Below, in pieces: positions 1-7,864 of a stretch of DNA of 16,270 nucleotides. The notes below the pieces were generated by a model. It made no database searches. It was not told the origin of the DNA and saw only the letters and a list, made by a program, of their open reading frames with translations. Numbering within the stretch: the stretch's first letter is position 1; every line of letters begins with the position of its first letter. A program made the position numbers and the translations under genes. This stretch comes from Chloroflexi bacterium RBG_16_57_11 (GTDB lineage: Bacteria; Chloroflexota; Anaerolineae; Anaerolineales; UBA4823), in NCBI GenBank assembly GCA_001795165.1, contig MGNS01000009.1, positions 2,318-18,587 on the forward strand. The letters are read 5' to 3'.

Positions 1-665
1 ATAAAAGCCTGCGCATCATCCAGGAATTCGCCAAGTGGTCGCATGCACCGGTGATCAACATGGAAGACAACATCTACCATCCCTGCCAGGGCATGGCTGA
101 CGTGATGACCCTGCGGGAGATGTTCGGCCGCAACCTGCGCGGGCGCAAGCTGGGAGTGACCTGGACCTGGGGATCGTCGCCCAAGAAGCCGATAGCTCCG
201 CACCATGACTTCATGTACGCCGCCAGCCTGTTTGGCGCGGACATCGTCTTTTCTCACCCGCCGGAGATGCGCATCGACCCCGATATCGAACAGGCCATCA
301 AGGCCAATGCGAAAGCCAGCAGCGGGTCCTTCCGGGTTTCGGATAAGATGGAAGATGCCTGCGAGAACGCGGATATCGTTTACGCCAAGAATTACGTTGC
401 CCTGGATCTGCTGCCTCCGGTCACCCAAAAGCCGGAGCTGGATGAAATGGTAGCCCTGTTTGGCAAGTACAAGTCGTGGATCGCCGACGAGAAACGCATG
501 AACATGGCCAAACCGACTGCCCAGTACATGCACTGCCTGCCCAGCGAGCGCGGCGCCGAAGTCTCGGATGCAGTGCTGGATGGCAAATGGGGCGTGGCCT
601 GCTATAACGAAGCCGAAAATCGACTGCACGCTCAAAAGGGCGTGATGGCCTGCATCATACCTTAG
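1..665 (+). CDS. ygeW: YgeW-type knotted carbamoyltransferase, 3' part
   Basis: This is the C-terminal part of an aspartate/ornithine carbamoyltransferase-family enzyme. The reading frame is open from base 3, so the internal GTG at 51 is not the start; about 220 residues are visible and the N-terminal carbamoyl-phosphate domain is largely off the left edge. The motif HPCQGMADVMTLREMFG matches the carbamoyl-phosphate binding HPxQ segment, and HCLPSERG is the HCLP motif of the ornithine-type branch. The inserted segment between them and the ending (VACYNEAENRLHAQKGVMA) resemble the YgeW 'knotted' subfamily, which in Enterobacteria sits with purine/diaminopropionate catabolism genes and whose amine substrate is unresolved. 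Here its downstream neighbours are an alcohol dehydrogenase and an amino-acid permease, which points to fermentation rather than arginine synthesis. The subfamily call is likely; an ordinary OTCase is the alternative. Confidence 0.8.
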   Translation, partial: KSLRIIQEFAKWSHAPVINMEDNIYHPCQGMADVMTLREMFGRNLRGRKLGVTWTWGSSPKKPIAPHHDFMYAASLFGADIVFSHPPEMRIDPDIEQAIKANAKASSGSFRVSDKMEDACENADIVYAKNYVALDLLPPVTQKPELDEMVALFGKYKSWIADEKRMNMAKPTAQYMHCLPSERGAEVSDAVLDGKWGVACYNEAENRLHAQKGVMACIIP

Positions 666-681
666 CACATTAGAGATCAGT

Positions 682-703
682 TGGATTTCACCTAATCCAT
701 TTT
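682..703 (+). terminator. weak hairpin after ygeW
   Basis: A 6-bp stem (TGGATT / AATCCA) with a TCACCT loop lies 17 nt after the ygeW stop and is followed by TTT. It is AU-rich and has a short U-run, so it could be a weak terminator or a chance hairpin. Confidence 0.25.
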
Positions 704-781
704 AGCCTTCGCAAGATGTAACCAGGCTCAGAAAAAGAACGGAATTAATCAAACAAAAAGTTTCAATTGGGAGATGGTCGA

Positions 782-1969
782 ATGAATCTGGCATACGCAA
801 AACACATGTTTGTTCTTGGCCCAACCGTCGAGTACGGTCCAGGAGTTCATAAAAATATCGGCGCTGTCGCCAAAGGGCTGGGCAGTACCAAGGCCTTGAT
901 TGTCACCGATCCAAACCTGGTCAAGAGCGGGGTTGTAGAAAAAGTCGCCGCTCCCTTGCGGGCAGAAGGCCTCCAGGTCGAAGTGTTCGAAAAAGTGGTC
1001 TCGGAGCCAACCGATCTATTTGTCCACGAAGGAGCAGAATTTTTAAAGAAAACCGGTGCCGACCTGGTGATCGGCCTGGGAGGTGGGAGCGCCATGGATT
1101 GCGCGAAATGCATCGCGGTCATGGCGGAGAATGAAGGTCATCTTACGCAGTACGAAGGCGCGGCGGCTGAGTTTCCAAATGACAAAAAGGCGGCCTTAAT
1201 TACCCTGCCGACCACCTCCGGGAGCGGAGCTGAGATTGCGGGTTGGTCTGTGATCACCGACTCTGCCCGTAGTTATAAGATGAGTTTTGGCAGCCCATAC
1301 CTGGAGCCCGGGTACGTGTTTGTGGATCCAGAGCTGACCCTCGAGCTGCCCAGGAAACCAACCGTCTACTCCGGGATGGACGCGCTTTCGCAGGCCATTG
1401 AGGGGATGCTTTCTGTGCGTAGGACGCCAATCTCGGTCGCCCTGGGTCTATACGCGGTCAAACTTCTTTCCGAGAACCTACCCAAGGTCTATTCCCACGG
1501 CTGGGATCTCGAAGCCCGTTCGAATATGTCCATCGGAAGCTTCCTGGCTGGGATTGTGATTAATACCTCCGGTTGCATTTCGGTTCATGCCCTGGCAGAG
1601 ACCATGGGAGGGTTGTATCACCAACCCCACGGGCTGTTGGTCGGATTATGCCTGCCGCATGTTCTCGAATTCCTCCTGCCTGGAGATCATGAATTACTGG
1701 CGCAAGTCGCAACCGCTCTAGGGGCCAATACTGCAGGCTTGTCGACTTTTGAGGCGGCCAAATTGGCGATCGTGCGGGTCAACCAGATCCTGGATGAATG
1801 CGATTTTCCATTTTTGACCCAGGTCGGCTTAAAAGCCGATGATATTCCTCAGATCGCCCAGCTTGCGATGGGTAACGTTTGCACGAGTGACAATCCGTGC
1901 ACCATGACGGAAGCCGATTACGTTGCGATATTGAATTCTGCATTGGCCGACAACCGGCCATTGAATTGA
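782..1969 (+). CDS. iron-containing alcohol dehydrogenase family protein, variant metal site
   Basis: A 395-residue group III (Fe-type) alcohol dehydrogenase, expected to interconvert an aldehyde or ketone and an alcohol with NAD(P)H in the cytoplasm. The start is ATG 782: GGGAG at 769-773 lies 8 nt upstream, and the TTG at 767 would overlap that ribosome site. The nucleotide-binding GGGSAMDCAK and the TLPTTSGSGAE signature are intact. The canonical metal ligands (Asp, His, His, His; FucO numbering D196, H200, H263, H277) align to D200, Q204, H269 and H283, so one His ligand is Gln. The catalytic-region His (FucO H267) is Glu273 in LAETMGG. Activity and metal use may therefore differ from the family. 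It lies between ygeW and a permease, suggesting a role in disposing of an aldehyde from amine or amino-acid breakdown (inference). Confidence 0.85.
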   Translation: MNLAYAKHMFVLGPTVEYGPGVHKNIGAVAKGLGSTKALIVTDPNLVKSGVVEKVAAPLRAEGLQVEVFEKVVSEPTDLFVHEGAEFLKKTGADLVIGLGGGSAMDCAKCIAVMAENEGHLTQYEGAAAEFPNDKKAALITLPTTSGSGAEIAGWSVITDSARSYKMSFGSPYLEPGYVFVDPELTLELPRKPTVYSGMDALSQAIEGMLSVRRTPISVALGLYAVKLLSENLPKVYSHGWDLEARSNMSIGSFLAGIVINTSGCISVHALAETMGGLYHQPHGLLVGLCLPHVLEFLLPGDHELLAQVATALGANTAGLSTFEAAKLAIVRVNQILDECDFPFLTQVGLKADDIPQIAQLAMGNVCTSDNPCTMTEADYVAILNSALADNRPLN

Positions 1970-2013
1970 CCTCCCAAGAGGATTGACAACCTCGTGGAAT
2001 AACAGATGTATCA

Positions 2014-2032
2014 CTGATCTTCAGTTGATCAG
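2014..2032 (+). promoter_or_regulatory. inverted repeat upstream of the permease
   Basis: CTGATC and GATCAG form a 6-bp inverted repeat with a 7-nt loop, 54 nt before the permease start. The right arm belongs to a TGATCAGC-type sequence that recurs in other gaps of this cluster. It could be an operator or part of the leader; there is no direct proof of either. A perfect TTGACA occurs at 1983-1988 but has no good -10 box at the right distance. Confidence 0.25.
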
Positions 2033-2085
2033 CAAGATATAAAAAACAATCCAAGAAAACAGAACGGTCTAACAAGGAGGATCCA

Positions 2086-3699
2086 ATGTCTACAGAAGTC
2101 TTCGTAAGAAAAGCCTCAGGTCTGGTCAGAGAAATGTCGCCAATGTCGGCGTTCGCCTATAACGTCCTGGCAATCGGCATTCTCTTTCCGTGGCTGTATC
2201 TCCAGGCTCCTGCCGTCTTTCCGCAAGCCAATATTGCGGTTGGCGTACTTTTGTGCGGGTTGATCCTGATACCGATGTGGTACACATACTCCTGGCTGTC
2301 TGCATCGATGCCACGCAGCGGCGGTGATTATGTCTTCCAGACGCGCATCCTGTCCGGCTGGATCGGGTTTGGGACAACCATTATGGGCGCATTTATGGCT
2401 ATGTTGTACGCCGCCTTTGCTGGCTGGATGTTCTCAGCGATTGGCGCAGCGCCAATGTTCGCCGTATGGGGATACGCTGCCCAAAACCTCACGCTTTTGA
2501 ACATTGCAAACTGGCTCGCTTCCCCAACGGGCGTCATCGTGGTCTCGCTGATCATCCTGGCTACTTCGACCTACAAGATGGTGCGCGGTATGGGCGCCTT
2601 CGTGCGAGTGCAATGGGTGCTTTGGTGGGGGCTGGTGGCATCGATCCTAACCATGATCTTTGTATTAGCAACCACAAACCGGGCTGCCTTTCTTGATAGC
2701 TTCAACGGATTCTACGCTTGGGCGGCAGGCATTAGTGTCCAGGGTGGTTTTGCTCAGCAGCTAATCGACTCGGTGACAGCTAGCGGGATCGCGTTGAATG
2801 CACCAACCAATTGGCTCCAAACCTTCGCCGTGGCAACGATTGCTGCCAATAGCCTGGTATGGGCAGTCCTGGCAGTCCAGCAATTGGGTGAGATCAAAGG
2901 GGCGAACGTTGTAAAAAATACGAATTTCTTCATCGTTGGATCAGGTGTGTTCTCCACGCTGGTGATGGCGTTGTTGGCTGCTCTGATCGTCCGCGCCTGT
3001 GGCCTTGAATTCTTCCGAGCGGTGAGCATTTCGTCCTGGAACGGCCAGATCGATGCCCCGATCCAACCGTGGGTGGGCTTCATGGTGTCAATCGCCGCTC
3101 GAAACCCGATCCTGGTCTTCCTGATTTGCTTTGGTTTCATCTGCAACGCATACCAGGTCATGCATAACGTGGTGATCCAATCCGGACGTATCGTATTTGC
3201 TGCGGCGGTTGATCGGCTTTTACCTGACTGGCTTTCAGTGGTCAACCCCCGCTTCCGCTCGCCCCTCAACATGCACGTGCTGCTGGCGGTGCTAATCGCG
3301 ATCTGGATTCTGGCATACAACCTGACTTCCGTGGGTTTAATCAGCCTGTCGGCCAGTGCGGCGTTTATGATCTATTTCTTCGCCACCTGTCTGTCAGGAG
3401 GTGTATTCCCCTACCTTAAGCATGTTCGCGCAATCTACAAGGCTTCACCGATTGCGAACATGAGCGTGGTTGGGATACCCTGGATCACCGTCACCGGCAT
3501 CACTGGAGCGATCGTCAGTGCTGTTTTGTTCGTCGCTTACTTGATTTGGCCAGCGTTAGGCGTCTATAACGCGGTCTCGATGGTTACCATCATCGGTACG
3601 ATCGTGATCGCAGTGATCTATTACTTCATCAGAAAATCCTATATGAAATCTCGGGGGATCGACGTTGAGCTGGCATTCCGCCAACTACCTCCCGACTAG
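2086..3699 (+). CDS. APC-superfamily amino-acid permease
   Basis: A 537-residue polytopic membrane protein that probably imports an amino acid or amine by cation symport or exchange. The start ATG is preceded by AAGGAGG (2074-2080) at 5 nt. About twelve hydrophobic segments can be drawn, for example near residues 22-42, 50-72, 92-120, 147-162, 176-196, 284-304, 338-356, 396-414, 416-436 and 498-515. Two APC landmarks are visible: SMPRSGGDYVFQTRI (74-88) in the loop after TM2, and the cytoplasmic stretch R368-VFAAAVDRLLPDWL followed by RSPLN (391-395). GEIKGANVVKN (268-278) matches the usual GE segment after the sixth helix. The length is slightly above the family norm of 450-500, partly through a long loop near 200-245. 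The substrate cannot be read from sequence; the neighbours suggest an amino acid feeding the AOR pathway. Confidence 0.88.
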   Translation: MSTEVFVRKASGLVREMSPMSAFAYNVLAIGILFPWLYLQAPAVFPQANIAVGVLLCGLILIPMWYTYSWLSASMPRSGGDYVFQTRILSGWIGFGTTIMGAFMAMLYAAFAGWMFSAIGAAPMFAVWGYAAQNLTLLNIANWLASPTGVIVVSLIILATSTYKMVRGMGAFVRVQWVLWWGLVASILTMIFVLATTNRAAFLDSFNGFYAWAAGISVQGGFAQQLIDSVTASGIALNAPTNWLQTFAVATIAANSLVWAVLAVQQLGEIKGANVVKNTNFFIVGSGVFSTLVMALLAALIVRACGLEFFRAVSISSWNGQIDAPIQPWVGFMVSIAARNPILVFLICFGFICNAYQVMHNVVIQSGRIVFAAAVDRLLPDWLSVVNPRFRSPLNMHVLLAVLIAIWILAYNLTSVGLISLSASAAFMIYFFATCLSGGVFPYLKHVRAIYKASPIANMSVVGIPWITVTGITGAIVSAVLFVAYLIWPALGVYNAVSMVTIIGTIVIAVIYYFIRKSYMKSRGIDVELAFRQLPPD

Positions 3700-3723
3700 G
3701 CGGACCGGATGTTGTTACTGCTG

Positions 3724-3733
3724 ATTGGCCAAT
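3724..3733. promoter_or_regulatory. 10-bp perfect palindrome in the gap before the nucleotidyltransferase gene
   Basis: ATTGGCCAAT is a perfect dyad in the 105-nt gap between the permease and the next gene. It could be an operator half-pair or chance; no promoter boxes could be assigned with confidence. Confidence 0.2.
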
Positions 3734-3804
3734 GATGATCGTCTTACCCAAATGCGGGCATCCCTGATCAGCGATATTGAGCTATTCTGATAGGAGAGAA
3801 TTCT

Positions 3805-4632
3805 ATGTCTGAAATTGAACAGCTTGGGACAGCTTCCGAAAACCAGGTACTTGCTGGACAGATGGAAAAAGTAGATTTGAGTAATGAGTATATCTACAGT
3901 CAGGCGCTTGCAATCACAGAAGTTGCTGAGAAACATAGCGTCCCCCTGCGGTTAATCGGAGCTACAGCCTTCATCAACCACTGCCCGAAATATAACCACT
4001 TCTACCAAGAAGCTCACCGCAAGTTGACGGATGTGGACCTGATGACATACAGTAAGATCCCCTTGGATAAGCTGGATGCTGCCTTCAAAGAACTTGGCTA
4101 TGAGCCGATCCGGTCTTTAAGCTGGCACAGCTCAACCAGGGATATCTATGTCAACTCTGAAAAACTATATGTCGATGTATTTCGGGATGTCTTGTCGTAT
4201 TGCCATCCCATTTCGTTTATCGGCCGGCTAGATTTAGATTTCCCGACCATCCCTCTGGTTGACTTATTGCTCGAAAAGGTTCAGATCGTGCAGATCAACG
4301 CCAAAGACCTGTTTGATGTCGTGGTTGTACTGTTGGAACACGAGTTTGGAGACGGCCGTGACCGAAACACCATCGATCTCAAGCGAGTTACCGAGATGTG
4401 GGCGAACGATTGGGGCTTCTATTACACCGGTACAACAAATCTTCGCAAGGTGTTGACCTATATAAACGAAATGAACATGTTGGATTCGACAGAAAGTCAG
4501 AGGGTGAGAGAACAGGTCAATTTCCTGCTCGATAAAGTCGAGGCCCAACCCAAGACAGCCCGCTGGAAGCTCCGCGCAGTGATTGGAACCAAGAAAAGAT
4601 GGTATGAAGAGGTTGAATCGGTCGAGCGCTGA
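3805..4632 (+). CDS. nucleotidyltransferase-fold protein (AbiEii/MNT-like), function unknown
   Basis: A 275-residue soluble protein with the layout of a minimal Pol-beta-type nucleotidyltransferase. IGATAF (51-56) fits the glycine-containing first helix turn. TDVDLM (75-80) supplies the paired acidic residues D76 and D78, and YVDVFRD (122-128) gives a third acidic residue, D124. The segment LVDLLLEKVQIVQINAKDLFD (151-171; note K158, D168, D171) resembles the helical part of AbiEii-like nucleotidyltransferases. Start ATG 3805 has AGGAGA (3792-3797) 7 nt upstream. A typical AbiEi antitoxin partner is not adjacent; the next gene is a phosphoesterase. It may modify a protein, RNA or small molecule by NMP transfer, but no substrate can be named. 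The fold call is moderately sure and the function is unknown. Confidence 0.65.
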   Translation: MSEIEQLGTASENQVLAGQMEKVDLSNEYIYSQALAITEVAEKHSVPLRLIGATAFINHCPKYNHFYQEAHRKLTDVDLMTYSKIPLDKLDAAFKELGYEPIRSLSWHSSTRDIYVNSEKLYVDVFRDVLSYCHPISFIGRLDLDFPTIPLVDLLLEKVQIVQINAKDLFDVVVVLLEHEFGDGRDRNTIDLKRVTEMWANDWGFYYTGTTNLRKVLTYINEMNMLDSTESQRVREQVNFLLDKVEAQPKTARWKLRAVIGTKKRWYEEVESVER

Positions 4633-4739
4633 TCTGACGATTTTATCACCTAATCAGATATGGTCCGGCCTATCGAAAAGCGCTGCGCACGGTGGTTGCT
4701 TATGCGATGAAATTCGTTTGAGAAAAGAAGGAGTACATC

Positions 4740-5759
4740 ATGGGGCTTTTTGGTATGTTCAAGAAAAAAGGGACAGATGGTGAGCCTAAAAAAAAGTTCA
4801 CCAGAATCTTCTATGTCACCGATATTCACGGGTCGGAGCTGTGTTACCGGAAATTCCTCAACGCAGCAGACGGCTATGATACCAAAGTCCTGATTCTGGG
4901 TGGGGATGTGACTGGAAAATTCTTGATTCCAGTGATCGTCGATCAGGCCGGCGGGAAGAGGGCTACTCTGCATGGTCGCAAGCAAGAGCTGAAAACCGAT
5001 AAGGATTATTCCGATTTTGTTAGCACCCTGGGTGTCCTGGGGTATTACCACGTTGAGATATCTGAAGCCGAATTCCAGAAGGCTCAGAAGGATGAAGCGG
5101 TTGTCGAAAGCATCTTCATTCAAGAACAGCGCAAACGATTGACCGACTGGATCAAATTGGCGGATGAGCGATTCAAAGATACCCCGATCAAGCTGTATGT
5201 TTCCGGGGGAAACGACGATGCCCTGGAATCGCTTGCGACCTTTGAAGAAGTTTTTTCCGATCACGTGATACCCTGTGAAGGAAAGGTTGTCAAAGTTGAC
5301 GAAATCCACACCATGGTGAGTCTTGGTATCAGTAATCTCACTCCCTGGCACACGCCTCGCGAGTTCCCTGAAGAGGTCATTGAAGAAAGAATCGAAGAGA
5401 CTGTCAAGGGGATCGACGATTTCACCAACCTGATCTTCAACTTCCATGTGCCACCCTACGGTCATGGGCTGGATATGTGTCCAGAACTGGACACCACCAA
5501 AGATCCCCCTGCACCGGTTATGCATGGTGGCGAGCAAGCATTTAAGCCAGCAGGGAGCACCGCCGTGCTGAAAGCCATCGAGAAATATCAGCCTCTCCTG
5601 GTTCTGACCGGCCACATTCATGAATCACGCGGGACCGTAAAAATCGGCCGGACTTTTGTGGTCAACCCAGGCAGCGAATATGGCGAAGGAGCCCTGCGGG
5701 GAGCGATTATTAACCTCAGTGATGGGAAAATCTTGAGCTGGCAGTTAACATCCGGCTAA
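4740..5759 (+). CDS. calcineurin-like metallophosphoesterase
   Basis: A 339-residue cytoplasmic phosphoesterase of the dinuclear-metal calcineurin-like superfamily. All five metal blocks are present in order: DIH (D28, H30), GGD (D56), GGNDD (N158, D159), H236 in NFHVPP, and GHIH (H292, H294), followed by NPGSEYGEGALRG (309-321), the usual product-side ending. A long charged insertion (about residues 70-150) separates the second and third blocks. The N-terminus FGMFKKKGTDGEPKKK is basic and unstructured, without a signal peptide. Start ATG 4740 follows AAGGAG (4728-4733) at 6 nt. It lies 107 nt after the nucleotidyltransferase gene and 73 nt before the AOR gene, suggesting work on a phosphorylated or nucleotidylated molecule of this pathway (inference). 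The substrate is unknown. Confidence 0.85.
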   Translation: MGLFGMFKKKGTDGEPKKKFTRIFYVTDIHGSELCYRKFLNAADGYDTKVLILGGDVTGKFLIPVIVDQAGGKRATLHGRKQELKTDKDYSDFVSTLGVLGYYHVEISEAEFQKAQKDEAVVESIFIQEQRKRLTDWIKLADERFKDTPIKLYVSGGNDDALESLATFEEVFSDHVIPCEGKVVKVDEIHTMVSLGISNLTPWHTPREFPEEVIEERIEETVKGIDDFTNLIFNFHVPPYGHGLDMCPELDTTKDPPAPVMHGGEQAFKPAGSTAVLKAIEKYQPLLVLTGHIHESRGTVKIGRTFVVNPGSEYGEGALRGAIINLSDGKILSWQLTSG

Positions 5760-5832
5760 CCCGTAGGTGCCTCCTTGTCCATAATAACGTGAGGCTCTCG
5801 TTGGATGCACATTCAAGAATTAAGGATTGATG

Positions 5833-7737
5833 ATGGCTACAAAATCTTATCACGGGAAAATACTGCACGTCGATTTGGTAGAACAGAAGACCTGGGTTGA
5901 AAACCCGCCAGAACCTTTTTACAGAAAATATGGCGGCGGCAGCGCAATGGGAATGTACTACCTATTGAATGAAATGCCTCGGACCACCGACCCGCTTTCA
6001 GCGGATAATATCCTGACGGTATTCACGAGCGTTGTGACCGGTTTACCAATTTCCGGTCAATCTCGCCTTACTGTCAATGCCAAATCTCCGTTGACGGGTG
6101 CGATTGGCGACAGCCAGGCAGGCGGTTTCTTCCCCGCTAAACTTAAGGCTGCTGGCTATGATGGGATCGTCATTCGTGGTCGTGCTTCTAAACCGGTTTA
6201 CTTATGGATCAATGCTGGAAATGTAGAGATCCGAGATGCCGGCCACCTGTGGGGAAAAATCACGGGGGATGTGGAAGAAATAATCAAGCAAGAGCTGGGC
6301 GATCCGAAAGTCGAAATCATGCAGATCGGCCCTGCAGGTGAAAACCTGGTCCGCTTTGCCAGTATCATGAACATGTCAAACCGGGCCAACGGACGCACCG
6401 GAATGGGCGCCGTCATGGGATCAAAAAACCTGAAGGCGATTGTCGTTCAGGGATCGCAAAAGATCGTCGCGGCAGACAAGAAAAAAATCGCCCAAATGTA
6501 TAAGCAGGGCACAGCCCGCATCCCCGAATGTCCGGTCGGGGAAAGCTTCCATATCTACGGTACAGCTGGGGATGTGCCGGCAATGCAAGCGGTGGGAGGT
6601 TTACCAACGCGAAATTTTAATGAAGGTCAGTTCGGCGGATTTGAAAGCATCAGCGGCGAGTATGTAACCGAAACCATCCTGAAGGATCGGGATACTTGTT
6701 TTTCATGTTCCGTACGCTGTAAACGCGTAATCGAGACCGAATTTCAGGGAGAAAAGGTATTGCCCTTCTACGGCGGCCCTGAGTATGAATCAACGGCCAC
6801 ACTAGGCTCGTACTGCTGTGTATCCGATGTCCATGCAATAGCCCTGGCTAACCAGCTCTGCAACCAATATGGTATGGACACTATCTCCTGTGGCGCTACA
6901 ATAGCCTTTACCATGGAATGCGTGGAAAAAGGTCTGCTTAATTCGGACGATACCGGTGGGATCGACCTGCGTTTCGGAAATGCGGAAGCAATGGTAAAAA
7001 CCGTTGAGGCGATTGGCAAGCGCCTCGGTATTGGCGATTTGCTGGCGGAAGGATCGGCGCGGGTTGCCCAACATCTTGGCAGTCATGCAGATGAGCTCCT
7101 GGCGACTGCAAAGGGCCAAGAAATCCCCGCCCATATGCCGCAATCCAAGAAAGCGATGGGGTTGATCTATGCAGTTAACCCCTTCGGTGCCGATCACGAA
7201 TCATCGGAGCACGATCCATCCTATGAACAGGACTTGGCAGATGACCAGTCTATTGCAAGAATGGCGGAGTTAGGATTGACTGAATTGCAACCTTATGGTA
7301 GCTTGAATAGCGAAAAAGCAAGAATGGTGGCAACCACCCAAAAGATGTATTCTGCCCTAGACACGTACAATCTATGTGCATTCGTTTGGGGTATCGGGTT
7401 TCAACTCTATGGGCCCCAGGATACGGTTGCCATGATCAACGCTGCTACGGGTTGGGACATGGACTTGGACGAATTACTCACAGTTGGGGAACGCCGGATC
7501 AACATGATGCGCGTTTTCAACGCTCGTGATGGTTTTACTCGCAAGGAGGATGCCCTACCCAAGAAATTCTTCAAACCACTTCAAGGTGATGGACCTTGCG
7601 CTGGTTTCTTCATCAGCCCGGATGAATTTGAGTCTGCCAAAGATAGCTATTACGGATACATGGGGTGGAACCCGGTACATGGCAACCCAACAAATGAGGG
7701 ATTGGCAAAGCTGGGGCTTGAGTGGATTATCGATTGA
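5833..7737 (+). CDS. aor: aldehyde:ferredoxin oxidoreductase family (tungsten-pterin) enzyme
   Basis: A 634-residue tungstopterin enzyme, expected to oxidise an aldehyde to the carboxylic acid with reduction of ferredoxin. AAGGA (5822-5826) fits ATG 5833 (6 nt) better than ATG 5830 or TTG 5827. The N-terminal domain shows GPAGENLVRFASIMN and RANGRTGMGAVMGSKNLKAI, the pterin-domain signature. The [4Fe-4S] ligands are C289, C292 and C296 (CFSCSVRC) plus C515 in DTYNLC. The pterin-binding Asp motifs are MDTISCG and LDTYNLC, and the catalytic-region Glu is in GPEYES. The usual E-x-P-x-x-D-P-R-G loop is replaced by EIPAHMPQSKKAMG (about 431-444), a departure from canonical AOR. Length is normal (600-650). 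With the permease and Lrp regulator it suggests amino-acid fermentation through aldehydes. Other tungsten-family substrates, such as aromatic aldehydes, are possible. Confidence 0.9.
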   Translation: MATKSYHGKILHVDLVEQKTWVENPPEPFYRKYGGGSAMGMYYLLNEMPRTTDPLSADNILTVFTSVVTGLPISGQSRLTVNAKSPLTGAIGDSQAGGFFPAKLKAAGYDGIVIRGRASKPVYLWINAGNVEIRDAGHLWGKITGDVEEIIKQELGDPKVEIMQIGPAGENLVRFASIMNMSNRANGRTGMGAVMGSKNLKAIVVQGSQKIVAADKKKIAQMYKQGTARIPECPVGESFHIYGTAGDVPAMQAVGGLPTRNFNEGQFGGFESISGEYVTETILKDRDTCFSCSVRCKRVIETEFQGEKVLPFYGGPEYESTATLGSYCCVSDVHAIALANQLCNQYGMDTISCGATIAFTMECVEKGLLNSDDTGGIDLRFGNAEAMVKTVEAIGKRLGIGDLLAEGSARVAQHLGSHADELLATAKGQEIPAHMPQSKKAMGLIYAVNPFGADHESSEHDPSYEQDLADDQSIARMAELGLTELQPYGSLNSEKARMVATTQKMYSALDTYNLCAFVWGIGFQLYGPQDTVAMINAATGWDMDLDELLTVGERRINMMRVFNARDGFTRKEDALPKKFFKPLQGDGPCAGFFISPDEFESAKDSYYGYMGWNPVHGNPTNEGLAKLGLEWIID

Positions 7738-7864
7738 GCCTGATCGATCCTTGATCAAGCGGTATTAGAGAGGCCGGACATCATGCGCACACCTATGTTC
7801 ATGGCCCAGCGTTAACCAATCGTTGTAGTAGGATCATAACTGCCACCGAAAAGGTTGAGTGATC

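Noticed and set aside
767..781. TTG start for the alcohol dehydrogenase
   Set aside because: It overlaps the GGGAG ribosome site that serves ATG 782.
4650..5621. 323-codon open frame on the minus strand
   Set aside because: It is fully antisense to the metallophosphoesterase, whose five metal motifs and ribosome site are clear, and its translation has no recognisable domain.
5769..5795. GCCTC / GAGGC hairpin after the phosphoesterase
   Set aside because: Only 5 bp with a 17-nt loop and no U-run; not a credible terminator.
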